Assembly: GCF_900608595.1 (NCBI RefSeq)
Contig: NZ_UWYY01000008.1
Location: 62,001 to 126,000 of the forward strand
DNA: 64,000 nucleotides
Reading direction: 5' to 3'
Source: Promicromonospora panici
GTDB taxonomy: Bacteria > Actinomycetota > Actinomycetes > Actinomycetales > Cellulomonadaceae
Shown here: in pieces, positions 16,756 to 24,632 of the stretch
How the letters are laid out: every line of letters begins with the position of its first letter
How positions within the stretch are numbered: position 1 is the stretch's first letter
The notes under the pieces: model-generated
What the model saw: the letters and a program-made list of their open reading frames with translations, nothing else
What the model was told of the DNA's origin: nothing
Database searches by the model: none
Translations under genes and position numbers: made by a program

Positions 16756-17255
16756 GGTTCTCCTGTTCCGTCCGCCGAATGGGCGTCGCGGTACGCCTCC
16801 CAGTCGGCGAGCATCTTGCGGTGGTACCCGGCGAGCCATTCGTTGTAGTTGCGCGCGTTGACGAGGCGCTTGTGCGGGCCCTCGGCGTCACCGGCGATCG
16901 CGAGCCCCTCGTCGATCACGGCCCGCAGGTGCGTCAGGTAGGCCCGTTCGCCGGCGAGGAAGCTGCCCCAGATGTCGTCCTCGACGCGGAAGTAGTGGTG
17001 CCGGTCGCCGAGCACGGAGTGCCGCTTGATGAAACCGACCTCGACCAGCCGCCGGGTGCCCGTGGACACCGCCCCGGCGCTCGCCTTGAGCAGCCGCGCG
17101 ATCTCCTGCGAGGACAGGTAGGGCCGGTCCACGATCATCAGGAGGGCGATGATGCGGCCCTCCATCCGCGGGCTCCACGTCAGCGCGAACTGCTCCACGA
17201 AGTGCTCCACCGCGGGGCCGAGCACGAGCTCCTCAGCTGGGGTCTGGCTGGTCAT
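16752..17255 (-). CDS. GbsR/MarR-like winged-helix transcriptional regulator
   Basis: 167-residue DNA-binding protein with a winged helix at about residues 40-95 (MEGRIIALLMIVDRPYLSSQEIARLL, then SAGAVSTGTRRLVEVGFIKR, here read as separate helices). The layout with a short N-terminal helix (AVEHFVEQFALTW) matches the GbsR-like branch of the MarR superfamily. It is embedded inside the peptide importer operon, between the second permease (22-nt gap) and the ATPase (4-nt overlap), so it probably regulates the same transport unit, perhaps by sensing a peptide or amino acid. No ligand residues can be assigned. An imperfect inverted repeat upstream of the operon's first gene (22210-22231) is a candidate operator. 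Confidence 0.8.
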   Translation of the reverse strand: MTSQTPAEELVLGPAVEHFVEQFALTWSPRMEGRIIALLMIVDRPYLSSQEIARLLKASAGAVSTGTRRLVEVGFIKRHSVLGDRHHYFRVEDDIWGSFLAGERAYLTHLRAVIDEGLAIAGDAEGPHKRLVNARNYNEWLAGYHRKMLADWEAYRDAHSADGTGEP

Positions 17256-17277
17256 GGGGCCACCCTAGGTTCCGGGT

Positions 17278-18189
17278 TCACGAGCGACCCCTCGGGTCGA
17301 GCACGTCGCGCAGAACGTCACCCAGGGTGATCATGGCCAGCACCGTGATCGTGAGGACCACCCCCGGCGCGACCAGCATGTGCGGCGACGTCTGGAAGAA
17401 CGACTGCGCGCTGGACAGCTGCAGGCCCCACGAGATCGACGGCGCGTTGAGGCCCAGGCCCAGGAACGTCAGGGTGGACTCCGCGACGATGACGCCGCCC
17501 ACCATCGTCGTCGCGACGGCCAGGACGGGGCCGAGCGCGTTGGGCAGCACGTAGCGGGCGATGATCCGCCGGTCGGGCAGGCCCATGGCACGCGCCGCCT
17601 CGACGTAGGGCGCGTCGCGCACCGTCCGCACGGACCCGCGCACCAGCCGGGCCATCGTCGGCCACGAGAACAGGGCGAGCACCAGCGCGACGGTCACGGC
17701 GGAGCGCGTACCGACCGACGTCAGCACGACCACCGCGCCCAGCAGGAACGGGAAGCCGAGGAACACGTCGGTCAGCCGGGCCACGACCCGGTCCAGGAAC
17801 CCGCCGTAGTAGCCGGCCAGGGTGCCGACGACGAGCGCGACGGCCAGCGCCAGCGCGGTGCACAGCAGGCCGACGGTGAGGGACGCCCGGGTGCCGAACA
17901 CCACGTTGGCCCACACGTCGCAGCCCTGGACGTCCGTGCCCAGGACGTGCTCGCCGCCGGGCAGCAGTGCGCTCTGGGCCAGGTCGCAGGCCCGCGGGTC
18001 GGGCTGGCCGAACCAGCCGGCGAAGGCCGACGGGACGAGCGCGACCAGCCCGAGCACCGTGAGCACGGCGGCGGCCACCCAGAACAGCGGACGGCGGCGC
18101 AGCGTGCGCCAGACCCCGCGCCGGGCGACGGCAGGCGCCGGTCCGTCGGCGGTAGCGGCGGCCAGCGACTCGGTCAGGGGTTCACTCAT
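17278..18189 (-). CDS. Peptide ABC transporter permease, DppC type
   Basis: 303-residue membrane subunit of a peptide importer. An N-terminal cytoplasmic tail and first helix (RRRPLFWVAAAVLTVLGLVAL split by the Arg-rich boundary) are followed by a large loop with HVLGTDVQGCDVWANVV, the DppC-type LGTDxxGRD-like motif. Five more helices follow, with the EAA loop EAARAMGLPDRRIIARYVLP that contacts the ATPase. The end DVLRDVLDPRGRS matches the DppC C-terminal signature LGDxLRDxLDPR. ATG 18189 overlaps the 3' end of the upstream permease by 8 nt. Note TDVQGCD has Cys where Arg is usual. The importer substrate is most likely short peptides, given the accompanying carboxypeptidase. Confidence 0.9.
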   Translation of the reverse strand: MSEPLTESLAAATADGPAPAVARRGVWRTLRRRPLFWVAAAVLTVLGLVALVPSAFAGWFGQPDPRACDLAQSALLPGGEHVLGTDVQGCDVWANVVFGTRASLTVGLLCTALALAVALVVGTLAGYYGGFLDRVVARLTDVFLGFPFLLGAVVVLTSVGTRSAVTVALVLALFSWPTMARLVRGSVRTVRDAPYVEAARAMGLPDRRIIARYVLPNALGPVLAVATTMVGGVIVAESTLTFLGLGLNAPSISWGLQLSSAQSFFQTSPHMLVAPGVVLTITVLAMITLGDVLRDVLDPRGRS

Positions 18190-19108
18190 GGCGGATCCTC
18201 GGGTCGAGGACGGAGGCGAGCAGGTCGACCAGCAGGTTGGTGAGCAGGAACACGACGATCAGCGCGGTGGAGACGCCCACGATCGTGGGCCCCTCGTGCG
18301 CGCGGATCGCCTGGAACAGCAGCTGCCCGACGCCGGGCAGGTTGAAGACGCCTTCGACCACCACCGTCCCGCCGAGCAGGTAGCCGAGGTCGATCGCCAG
18401 GAACGTCAGCACCGGGATCGCGGAGCTGCGCATGACGTGCACCCCGACCACCTGCCGTTCGCGCAGGCCCTTGGCCCTCAGGGTGCGCACGTAGTCCGTA
18501 CGGAGCGTGTCGACGACGGAGCCGCGCATGAGCCGGGCCACGGACGCCAGCCCGAACACGGCGATGACGGCGGCGGGCAGCAGGTACGCCGTCGGCCACC
18601 CCTCGCCGGTGCCCGCGACGGGGAACCAGGAGAGCCGCGCGCCGAGCCACAGCTGCGCGGAGACGGCCAGCACGAAGACCGGGATCGACGTCGCCACGAC
18701 GGTGCCGGCGAGGATCAGCCGGTCGCTGACCGCCCCAGCGCGCAGCCCGGCGACGAGGCCGAGCAGCACGCCGAGCAGCACCTCGATGCCCCAGGCGGTC
18801 AGGGCCAGGGTGATGGTCACGGGCCAGCGCAGCGCCATCCGGTCGGCCACGGACTGGCCCTGGAACGTGGTGCCGAGGTCGCCCTGCAGGAGCCCGCCCA
18901 GGTAGCGCAGGTACTGCTGCAGCACGGGCTCGTCCAGGTGGTAGCGCTCGCGCAGCTCGGCCACCACGTTCGGGGCCAGCGGCCGGTCCCCGCCCAGGGC
19001 GGCGATCGGGTCGCCGGGCAGGGCGAACACCATGAGGTGGATGATCAGCGTGACGCCGAGGAAGACCACCACCAGGTCGGCCAGGCGCCGGGCTACGCGC
19101 CGCGTCAT
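18182..19108 (-). CDS. Peptide ABC transporter permease, DppB type
   Basis: 308-residue membrane subunit. It begins with a typical DppB start (RRLADLVVVFLGVTLIIHLM, then ALPGDPIAAL), carries a long periplasm-side loop with YHLDEPVLQQYLRYLGGLLQGDLG, and ends LASVLDPRIRHE, the family's C-terminal signature. The EAA-like loop is DYVRTLRAKGLRERQV followed by VMRSSAIPVL. ATG 19108 overlaps the carboxypeptidase stop (ATGA), and its own end overlaps the next permease by 8 nt, so subunits are translated in sequence. It pairs with the DppC-like product of 17278-18189 to form the pore. Confidence 0.9.
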   Translation of the reverse strand: MTRRVARRLADLVVVFLGVTLIIHLMVFALPGDPIAALGGDRPLAPNVVAELRERYHLDEPVLQQYLRYLGGLLQGDLGTTFQGQSVADRMALRWPVTITLALTAWGIEVLLGVLLGLVAGLRAGAVSDRLILAGTVVATSIPVFVLAVSAQLWLGARLSWFPVAGTGEGWPTAYLLPAAVIAVFGLASVARLMRGSVVDTLRTDYVRTLRAKGLRERQVVGVHVMRSSAIPVLTFLAIDLGYLLGGTVVVEGVFNLPGVGQLLFQAIRAHEGPTIVGVSTALIVVFLLTNLLVDLLASVLDPRIRHE

Positions 19109-20511
19109 CGGCGTCGGCCCCCACGTTTGGCCAGGACGTGCGACATGGTCAGCGTGGCGCCGTACTGGACGCCGACGAGCCGCTCCACCGGCAGCACCTC
19201 GAGGCCGGTCACGGCCTGCGCGTCGGCCAGCCACTCGTCGTAGACGGCCCGGGCGCGGGCGTGCACCCGGTGCAGCCGGGCCGTGGCGAGGCCGGCGAAC
19301 GCCTCGGCCTCCAGCGCGCGGACCAGCATGCCGCCGTAGCGCAGCCGGAACATGCGCACGACCTCCTCGTTGCTGAACACCTCGGCGCCCGTGGCCGGCC
19401 GCGACGGGAGCCGTCCCGCCCGCACGAGCTCGCTGTTGCCCGCCTCCGTCATCATCGGCACGAACGACTCGCTGGCGCGCAGGAACGGGCTGCGCAGCGT
19501 GAGGTCGGGCCGGGCGGCGTCGAGCAGGAGGCTCAGGGTGGAGCCGACGTCGACGAGCGCCTCGGCCTTGGCCCGCACGACGTCGGCGTAGTCCGCCGTC
19601 GTGTCGCTCGTGTCGTCGGCGGCCGGATGCGACCAGTACGGGAGCTCGGCGATCAGGGTGACGGTCCCGTGCCGCCGGGCGTAGGCCGCGGACCCTTCGC
19701 CGCCGACCATCGCCGCGGCGTCGAGCCCGAGGGACTCCAGGTAGTCGTACTCGTCGCGGCTGGAGCCGGCGAGGTACACGGCGGGCGCCAGCCGCCGCAG
19801 CGCCGGGGACTCGGGCTCGCCCGTGTCGAGCGGCAGGCCGAGCGCGGCGGGCACGGCGTGCAGCGGGCCGACGGCGTCGGGCAGGTCCTCGCTGAGGTAG
19901 TAGTAGACGCCGCCCAGCTCGGCGTTGTGCAGGCTGACCATCAGCTCGGGCCGGAGCTCGTCGATCAGGCGCATGAGCGCCTGGGTCTCCGGGATGACGC
20001 CGTCGAAGTAGGCGTCCTTGTACGCGAACGGGAACGTCCACTCCACCTGTTCCCGCGGCGCGGGGCGATAGAAGCCCCGCGCGTAGGCGGTCCGGTCCGT
20101 GGGGTCGCCGAACCATCCCTCGTTCAGCCGGGTCCCGTCCGGGTCGATGCACGGAACGAGGTGCCACGTGGCGTCCGTCATCGCGCACAGCTCCGGGTCG
20201 GCGACCAGCTCGGCGGCCAGGTGCTGCAGGGTGCGGAACCCGATGGGCTCGTTGGGGTGCACGCCCGCGAACAGCAGGTGCGGCCGGGGCCCGTCGCCGA
20301 TCGAGAACATCTCGATCGGCTCCCCGAGCCGCGACGTCCCCACACGCCGTCGTCGCACCAGCGACGGGTGGTCGTCGGCCAGGGCCGCGAACCAGTCCAG
20401 CAGCGCGTCGACGGTGGGGAAGTCGCTGATCGGCGGGACCGCCCGGGCGCGGACGAGCACGTCGTCGAGCAGGCCGGCGTCGAGCGTCCCGCCGGCGGTC
20501 AGGCCGCTCAT
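19105..20511 (-). CDS. M14 family zinc carboxypeptidase within a peptide importer operon
   Basis: 468-residue metallocarboxypeptidase-like protein. The zinc site is complete: His85 and Glu88 in GVHPNEPIG, and His195 in SLHNAELGG; Glu289 in LIAELPYW is the expected catalytic base. The region after residue 300 has no recognised motif. No signal peptide is visible (start MSGLTAGGTLDAG), so it is likely cytoplasmic and trims imported peptides rather than extracellular ones. It sits between the substrate-binding lipoprotein (ATGA overlap upstream) and the first permease (ATGA overlap downstream), so its product is made in step with the transporter. It could release C-terminal amino acids from wall-derived or dietary peptides; specificity is not readable. 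Confidence 0.85.
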   Translation of the reverse strand: MSGLTAGGTLDAGLLDDVLVRARAVPPISDFPTVDALLDWFAALADDHPSLVRRRRVGTSRLGEPIEMFSIGDGPRPHLLFAGVHPNEPIGFRTLQHLAAELVADPELCAMTDATWHLVPCIDPDGTRLNEGWFGDPTDRTAYARGFYRPAPREQVEWTFPFAYKDAYFDGVIPETQALMRLIDELRPELMVSLHNAELGGVYYYLSEDLPDAVGPLHAVPAALGLPLDTGEPESPALRRLAPAVYLAGSSRDEYDYLESLGLDAAAMVGGEGSAAYARRHGTVTLIAELPYWSHPAADDTSDTTADYADVVRAKAEALVDVGSTLSLLLDAARPDLTLRSPFLRASESFVPMMTEAGNSELVRAGRLPSRPATGAEVFSNEEVVRMFRLRYGGMLVRALEAEAFAGLATARLHRVHARARAVYDEWLADAQAVTGLEVLPVERLVGVQYGATLTMSHVLAKRGGRRR

Positions 20512-22118
20512 GCACCCTCCGCGAGGACGACGGCGGTGAACGTCGGGTTGCCGACGGCGGAGGTGGGCAGCTCCGCGACGCGCTCCGAGGTGACGTACGA
20601 GTAGGTCTCGAAGAACAGCGGCGGCGCCGGGAAGTCCTCGAAAATCCGCTCCTGCACGGCCGCGTAGGCCTCGGCGGCTGCCTCCGGGTCGGCCTCGGCG
20701 TCGGCGCCGGCGATCAGGTTCGCGACGTCCTCCTCGTAGTACGGGATGCAGTTGGGGCAGCCGCCGCCCTCGACGTAGAACGAGCGCAGGGTGTTCTGCT
20801 GGCTCGGGTAGAGCGCGCCCCAGCGGGAAAAGAACGGCCCGTCGATGTCGCCGTTCGTGCGGGTCTCGGAGAACTCCGCCCAGTCGGAGCTCGGGGTCGC
20901 GACGGCCTCGACGCCCAGGTTCTGGCGCAGCTGGTTGGCTATCGCCTTGTACAGCTCGTCGAGCCCGTTGCCGCCGGGGTAGTAGATGTCGATGGTGCCG
21001 TCGAAGCCGCCGGCCTCGTCCAGCAGGGCCTGCGCGGCCTCCGGGTCGTACTCGCAGAACTCGCCGCAGATGCCCTCGGGGGTGCCGGCCTCCACGGCCG
21101 GGGTGAACGCGGTGGCCGGGGTGAACAGGCCGCCGTAGACCACCTCGTTGATCGTCTCGCGGTCGATCGCCATGGAGATCGCGTGGCGCACGCGCACGTC
21201 CTGGTAGCGCTCGTCCCACAGCGGCAGCCCGAGGTACGAGATGCCGGCCGCCTCGAACGTGTACAGGCGCTCGCCGAAGTCGGCGGAGGCCTGGGGCAGC
21301 CGGGCGGCGGGGACGCTCGCGACGTCGATGTTGCCCGCCTGGACGTCGGTGTACGCGGTGGTGGTGTCGGTGTAGGGCACGAACGTGATGCTGTCGACGG
21401 TCGGCTCCGGGCCCTGGTAGTCGGTGTAGGACTCGGTCTCGATCGGTTCGTTCTCCACGTAGTCGCCGGTGACCGCGAACGGGCCGTTGCCGACCGGGTG
21501 GGTGTTGTACGCGTCCATGTCCTCCAGCGCGGAGGCGGGCATCGGGTACATGGCGGTCTGGCCCTGGCTGACCTGCAGCGGGAACTGCCCGTCGGGGCCG
21601 TCCAGGGTGACGGTGAACGTCAGGTCGCCGGTGACCTCCAAACCCGACATCTCGGTGGTCTTCGGCTCGCCCTTCGCCGGGTTGAGGTCGTCGTACCCCG
21701 CGATGCCGGCGAGCTGGCCGGAGTTCTCGTACGCGTCGGGCCCGTAGGCGACGGCGTTCCAGGTGTCGACGTAGGACTGCGCGGTGACCGGCGTGCCGTC
21801 GTGGAACGTCCAGCCGTCGCGGAGCGTGACGGTCCACGTGGTGGCGTCGTCGGACTCGATGGACTCGGCGGCCAGGTAGCTGAGCTCGCCGTCGGCGTCG
21901 ACCCAGGTCAGCGGTGACCACACGGCCATGTTGAGGTCGTAGGCCACCGTCTGCCGGGCGGGAACGGTCTGGATCGGGTCGGTCACCGCGACGCTGATGG
22001 AGCCGCCGGACGCGGCGTCGTCGTCGCCGGCGCCGGCGGACGCGCCGCAGGCGGACAGGCCGACGGCCAGTGCGAGCGCAGCCGCCGTGCCGGTGAGTCG
22101 CCGTTGTCTCGGGTTCAT
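20508..22118 (-). CDS. Peptide ABC transporter substrate-binding lipoprotein (family 5)
   Basis: 536-residue solute-binding protein of the DppA/OppA class (SBP_bac_5), first gene of the operon. Residues 1-26 are a lipoprotein signal peptide with lipobox LSAC, so the mature protein is membrane-anchored outside the cell. The body shows features of the family: VTLRDGWTFHDGTPVTAQSYVDTW, RVRHAISMAIDRETINEVVY and a Tyr-rich C-terminal part. ATG 22118 has a strong ribosome site (GGAGG, 4-nt spacer). It lacks obvious motifs fixing the ligand, but context (M14 carboxypeptidase, DppB/C, DppDF) points to peptides. Transcription probably starts in the 22119-22282 gap, where TTGACC is seen on the minus strand at 22201-22206. 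Confidence 0.9.
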   Translation of the reverse strand: MNPRQRRLTGTAAALALAVGLSACGASAGAGDDDAASGGSISVAVTDPIQTVPARQTVAYDLNMAVWSPLTWVDADGELSYLAAESIESDDATTWTVTLRDGWTFHDGTPVTAQSYVDTWNAVAYGPDAYENSGQLAGIAGYDDLNPAKGEPKTTEMSGLEVTGDLTFTVTLDGPDGQFPLQVSQGQTAMYPMPASALEDMDAYNTHPVGNGPFAVTGDYVENEPIETESYTDYQGPEPTVDSITFVPYTDTTTAYTDVQAGNIDVASVPAARLPQASADFGERLYTFEAAGISYLGLPLWDERYQDVRVRHAISMAIDRETINEVVYGGLFTPATAFTPAVEAGTPEGICGEFCEYDPEAAQALLDEAGGFDGTIDIYYPGGNGLDELYKAIANQLRQNLGVEAVATPSSDWAEFSETRTNGDIDGPFFSRWGALYPSQQNTLRSFYVEGGGCPNCIPYYEEDVANLIAGADAEADPEAAAEAYAAVQERIFEDFPAPPLFFETYSYVTSERVAELPTSAVGNPTFTAVVLAEGA

Positions 22119-22282
22119 GGTTCCTCCACTCGGTGGCGCGCTCGGCGCTCTGCGGGGTGGTGCTCAGGTGCCGAACAGTTGAGCGCACATCGCCGAGCGA
22201 GGTCAATGAAGTTTCAGAAGGAAATGAAAGTTTTACGTCGCCGTCACACCCGGTGGGTGCCCGCGGATGGTTCGATGACCCT
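22119..22282. promoter_or_regulatory. Divergent control region of peptide importer and PaiB-like gene
   Basis: On the minus strand TTGACC (22201-22206) is a good -35 box for the importer operon. Just upstream of it lies an imperfect inverted repeat AGTTTCA-N8-TGAAAGT at 22210-22231, one mismatch from perfect and locally AT-richer than its surroundings. This is a candidate site for the operon-encoded GbsR/MarR-like regulator. The -10 box is not clear. Confidence 0.4.
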
Positions 22283-22924
22283 GTGATCGACACCCGCGAC
22301 TACCAGATCGAGGACGAGGACCGCGTGCGCGACCTCATCCGCAACCACGGCTGGGCCACCCTCGTCTCGGTGGCCGACGACGGCGCCCCGGTCGCCTCCC
22401 ACCTGCCCGTGCTGCTGGAGGAGACGCCGCCGGGGGATCCGATGAGCCTGCTCGGCCACGTCGGCCGGCCGGACGAGGTGCTGCACCGGCTCGACAGCGG
22501 ACGCGAGTCGCTGCTGATCGTGCAGGGCCCGCACGGCTACGTGTCGCCCGGCTGGTACGACCTGACCCCGGCCGTCCCGACCTGGAACTACGTCGCCGTG
22601 CACCTGCACTGCACGGTCGAGCTGCTCGGCCCCGAGGAGACGTACGCGATCCTGTCCGACACCGTTGACCGGTACGAGTCGGTCTTGCCCGATCCCGTGC
22701 GGCTGCCCCGGGTCGAGGAGTACGCCCGGCGCATCGCCAAGGGCGCCGCCGGGTTCCGCCTGCGCGTGGTCCGGTGGCAGGGCAAGGCCAAGCTGAGCCA
22801 GGACAAGCCGCGCGCTGTCGCCGAGCGGGTGGCCACCGCGCTGGAGACCGACCCGCACTACGCCCAGCCGGCGCTCGCGGCGGAGATGCGCGCGGAGCTC
22901 GACCGCAGGTCAGACGGGTTGTGA
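22283..22924 (+). CDS. PaiB family FMN-binding-like protein
   Basis: 213-residue protein of the PaiB family (flavin-reductase-like split barrel, often annotated FMN-binding negative transcriptional regulator). Recognisable segments are IRNHGWATLVSVADDG near the N-terminus, ASHLPVLLEE, the YVSPGWYDLTPAVPTWNYVAVH block characteristic of the family, and KGAAGFRLRVVRWQGKAKLSQ followed by KPRAVAERVA. In Bacillus, paiB is linked to sporulation and protease control, but molecular function in actinobacteria is unclear. GTG 22283 is chosen since the family begins close to this point; the upstream in-frame extension to 22133 covers the promoter of the divergent operon. Its TGA is followed within a few bases by the amidohydrolase start. 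Confidence 0.85.
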   Translation: MIDTRDYQIEDEDRVRDLIRNHGWATLVSVADDGAPVASHLPVLLEETPPGDPMSLLGHVGRPDEVLHRLDSGRESLLIVQGPHGYVSPGWYDLTPAVPTWNYVAVHLHCTVELLGPEETYAILSDTVDRYESVLPDPVRLPRVEEYARRIAKGAAGFRLRVVRWQGKAKLSQDKPRAVAERVATALETDPHYAQPALAAEMRAELDRRSDGL

Positions 22925-22929
22925 GCCCC

Positions 22930-24573
22930 ATGGAGCCACTGCTGCTGGCGAACGCCCGCCTGACCACGGCCCGCGTCCAGCCGCTGACTGCAGACTTGGT
23001 CGCACCGCCGCCCAGTGCAGAGTTCATCGTTTCAACCGGGGGCGCAGGCGCAACCAGCTCTGCACTCGGCACCAAGTCTGCAGTGGGCAGCGGGCTTTTT
23101 GACCTTCTGGTGCGGGGTGGGCGGGTGGACGCCGTCGTGCCTGCCGGGCGGCTCGGCCGGGGCGGAACGGACGCCGGGGGCGTGGAGCGGGTCGACCTCG
23201 ACGGGCGGTTCGTCCTGCCCGGCCTCTGGGACAAGCACGTGCACCTCACGCAGTGGGCGCTGGTGCGGCGCAGGCTCGACGTGTCGGGCGCCCGCTCGGC
23301 CGCCGAGGCCGCGGCGCTCGTGCGCGACCGGCTCGCAGACGGACCTCCGGAGCCCGGCACCGCGCTGGTCGGCTACGGGTTCCGGGACGGCCTGTGGCCA
23401 GATACCCCCACGGCCGCGCTGCTCGACGCCGTCGCGGGCTCCGTTCCGGTGGTGCTCGTGTCCGGTGACCTGCACTGCGCCTGGCTCAGCACCGCGGGCC
23501 TGCGGTTCGTCGGCGTCCGCTCGCACCCCACCGGCGTGCTGCGGGAGAGCGAGTGGCTGCCGCTGGCCGCCGTCGTCGACCGGGCGCCCGACCACCTCGC
23601 CGACACCTGGGTGGCCGACGCCGCCGCGGCCGCCGCGGCGCGGGGCGTGGTCGGTGTCGTCGACCTGGAGATCACCGACAACCTGACCGCCTGGCGCCGC
23701 CGGTTCGGCGCCGGGTTCGACGCGTTGCGGGTGCGGGCCGGCGTCTGGACGCCCTGGCTGGATGACGTGCTCGCCGAGGGCCAGCGCACCGGCGACGTGC
23801 TGCCCGGAACGGGCGGTCTGCTGGAGCAGGGGCCGTTCAAGGTGGTCACCGACGGCTCGCTCAACACGCGCACCGCCTACTGCCACGACCCGTACCCGGG
23901 CCTGACCGGGCCCGAGGCGCACGGGATCCTGTCGGTGCCCCCGGACGAGCTGGTCCCGCTCATGAAGCGTGCCCACGACGGCGGCCTGCAGTGTGCGATC
24001 CACGCGATCGGCGACCACGCCAACGCCCTCGCGCTGGACGCGTTCGCCGCGAGCGGCGCGCGCGGGTCGGTCGAGCACGCGCAGCTCCTCGACGACGCCG
24101 ACCTGGCCCGGTTCGCCGAGCTCGGCGTGGTCGCTTCGGTCCAGCCCGAGCACGCCATGGACGACCGCGACATCGCCGACCGGCACTGGGCCGGCCGCAC
24201 CGGCCGCGCCTTCCCGTACGGCGCCCTGGACGATGCCGGGGCTGTGCTCGCCCTGGGCTCGGACGCGCCGGTCGCCCTCCTGGACCCGTGGGCCGCTGTG
24301 GCGGCGGCGGTCTACCGGGCCAGGGACGGGCGCACCCCCTGGCATCCCGAGCAGCGGATCGGGCTCCGGACCGCGCTGGCGGCCTCGACGGACGGACGCG
24401 GTCTGCGTCCGGAGGCGGGCGGCCCGGCGGACCTGGTGATCCTGGACGCGGATCCGTTCGCCGTCGGGCAAGGTGCCAGTGCCGAAGCCGACGCGGCCGC
24501 CGCAGCAGCCCTGCGGAAGACGCCGGTGGCGGGCACGCTGCTGGCAGGCCGCTGGACCCACCGGGCGTGCTGA
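22930..24573 (+). CDS. YtcJ-like amidohydrolase carrying an in-frame palindromic insert
   Basis: 547-residue metal-dependent hydrolase of the amidohydrolase superfamily, YtcJ-like branch. Metal ligands are seen as HVH (103/105) in DKHVHLTQ, the KVVTDGSLNTRTAYC strand, the His pair in AIHAIGDHAN, and the Asp in LGSDAPVALLDPW. The substrate is not predictable. The N-terminal beta region is interrupted at residues 18-55 by an Ala/Gly/Ser-rich segment encoded by a long palindrome (see 22981-23093); without it LLLANARLTTARVQ would run directly into LFDLLVRGGRVDAVVPAG, the normal strand pair. ATG 22930 is used; an in-frame GTG at 22921 overlapping the PaiB stop (GTGA) is an equally plausible start. 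It is probably co-transcribed with the PaiB-like gene. Confidence 0.83.
   Translation: MEPLLLANARLTTARVQPLTADLVAPPPSAEFIVSTGGAGATSSALGTKSAVGSGLFDLLVRGGRVDAVVPAGRLGRGGTDAGGVERVDLDGRFVLPGLWDKHVHLTQWALVRRRLDVSGARSAAEAAALVRDRLADGPPEPGTALVGYGFRDGLWPDTPTAALLDAVAGSVPVVLVSGDLHCAWLSTAGLRFVGVRSHPTGVLRESEWLPLAAVVDRAPDHLADTWVADAAAAAAARGVVGVVDLEITDNLTAWRRRFGAGFDALRVRAGVWTPWLDDVLAEGQRTGDVLPGTGGLLEQGPFKVVTDGSLNTRTAYCHDPYPGLTGPEAHGILSVPPDELVPLMKRAHDGGLQCAIHAIGDHANALALDAFAASGARGSVEHAQLLDDADLARFAELGVVASVQPEHAMDDRDIADRHWAGRTGRAFPYGALDDAGAVLALGSDAPVALLDPWAAVAAAVYRARDGRTPWHPEQRIGLRTALAASTDGRGLRPEAGGPADLVILDADPFAVGQGASAEADAAAAAALRKTPVAGTLLAGRWTHRAC
22981..23093. repeat. Palindromic element inside the amidohydrolase reading frame
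   Basis: Arms pair in three blocks: CCGCTG (22981-22986) with 23088-23093, ACTGCAGACTTGGT (22987-23000) with 23071-23084, and AGTGCAGAG (23014-23022) with 23058-23066. Short asymmetric gaps separate the blocks. The right arm read in reverse shows two related units beginning TGCAGA, 18 nt apart, a layout like the intergenic inverted-repeat elements of this window. The segment encodes residues 18-55 without a stop or frameshift. It is best explained as a small palindromic element that landed in frame. Confidence 0.75.
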
Positions 24574-24579
24574 GCTCGC

Positions 24580-24617
24580 CGAAGTAGAGCGTGCGTCCGG
24601 ACACACGCTCTACTTCG
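24580..24617. terminator. Inverted repeat between convergent genes (16-nt unit pair)
   Basis: One 16-nt unit CGAAGTAGAGCGTGCG (24580-24595) and one in reverse orientation (24602-24617) flank a TCCGGA core. The whole 38 bp is a palindrome with a single mismatched pair. It sits in the 59-bp gap between the amidohydrolase stop and the GH38 stop and should terminate both transcripts. Confidence 0.75.
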
Positions 24618-24632
24618 CGGAACTAGCCCGGG

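Noticed and set aside
22981..23093. Insertion-sequence terminal repeats
   Set aside because: No transposase frame is present between or near the arms, and there is no clear target-site duplication.
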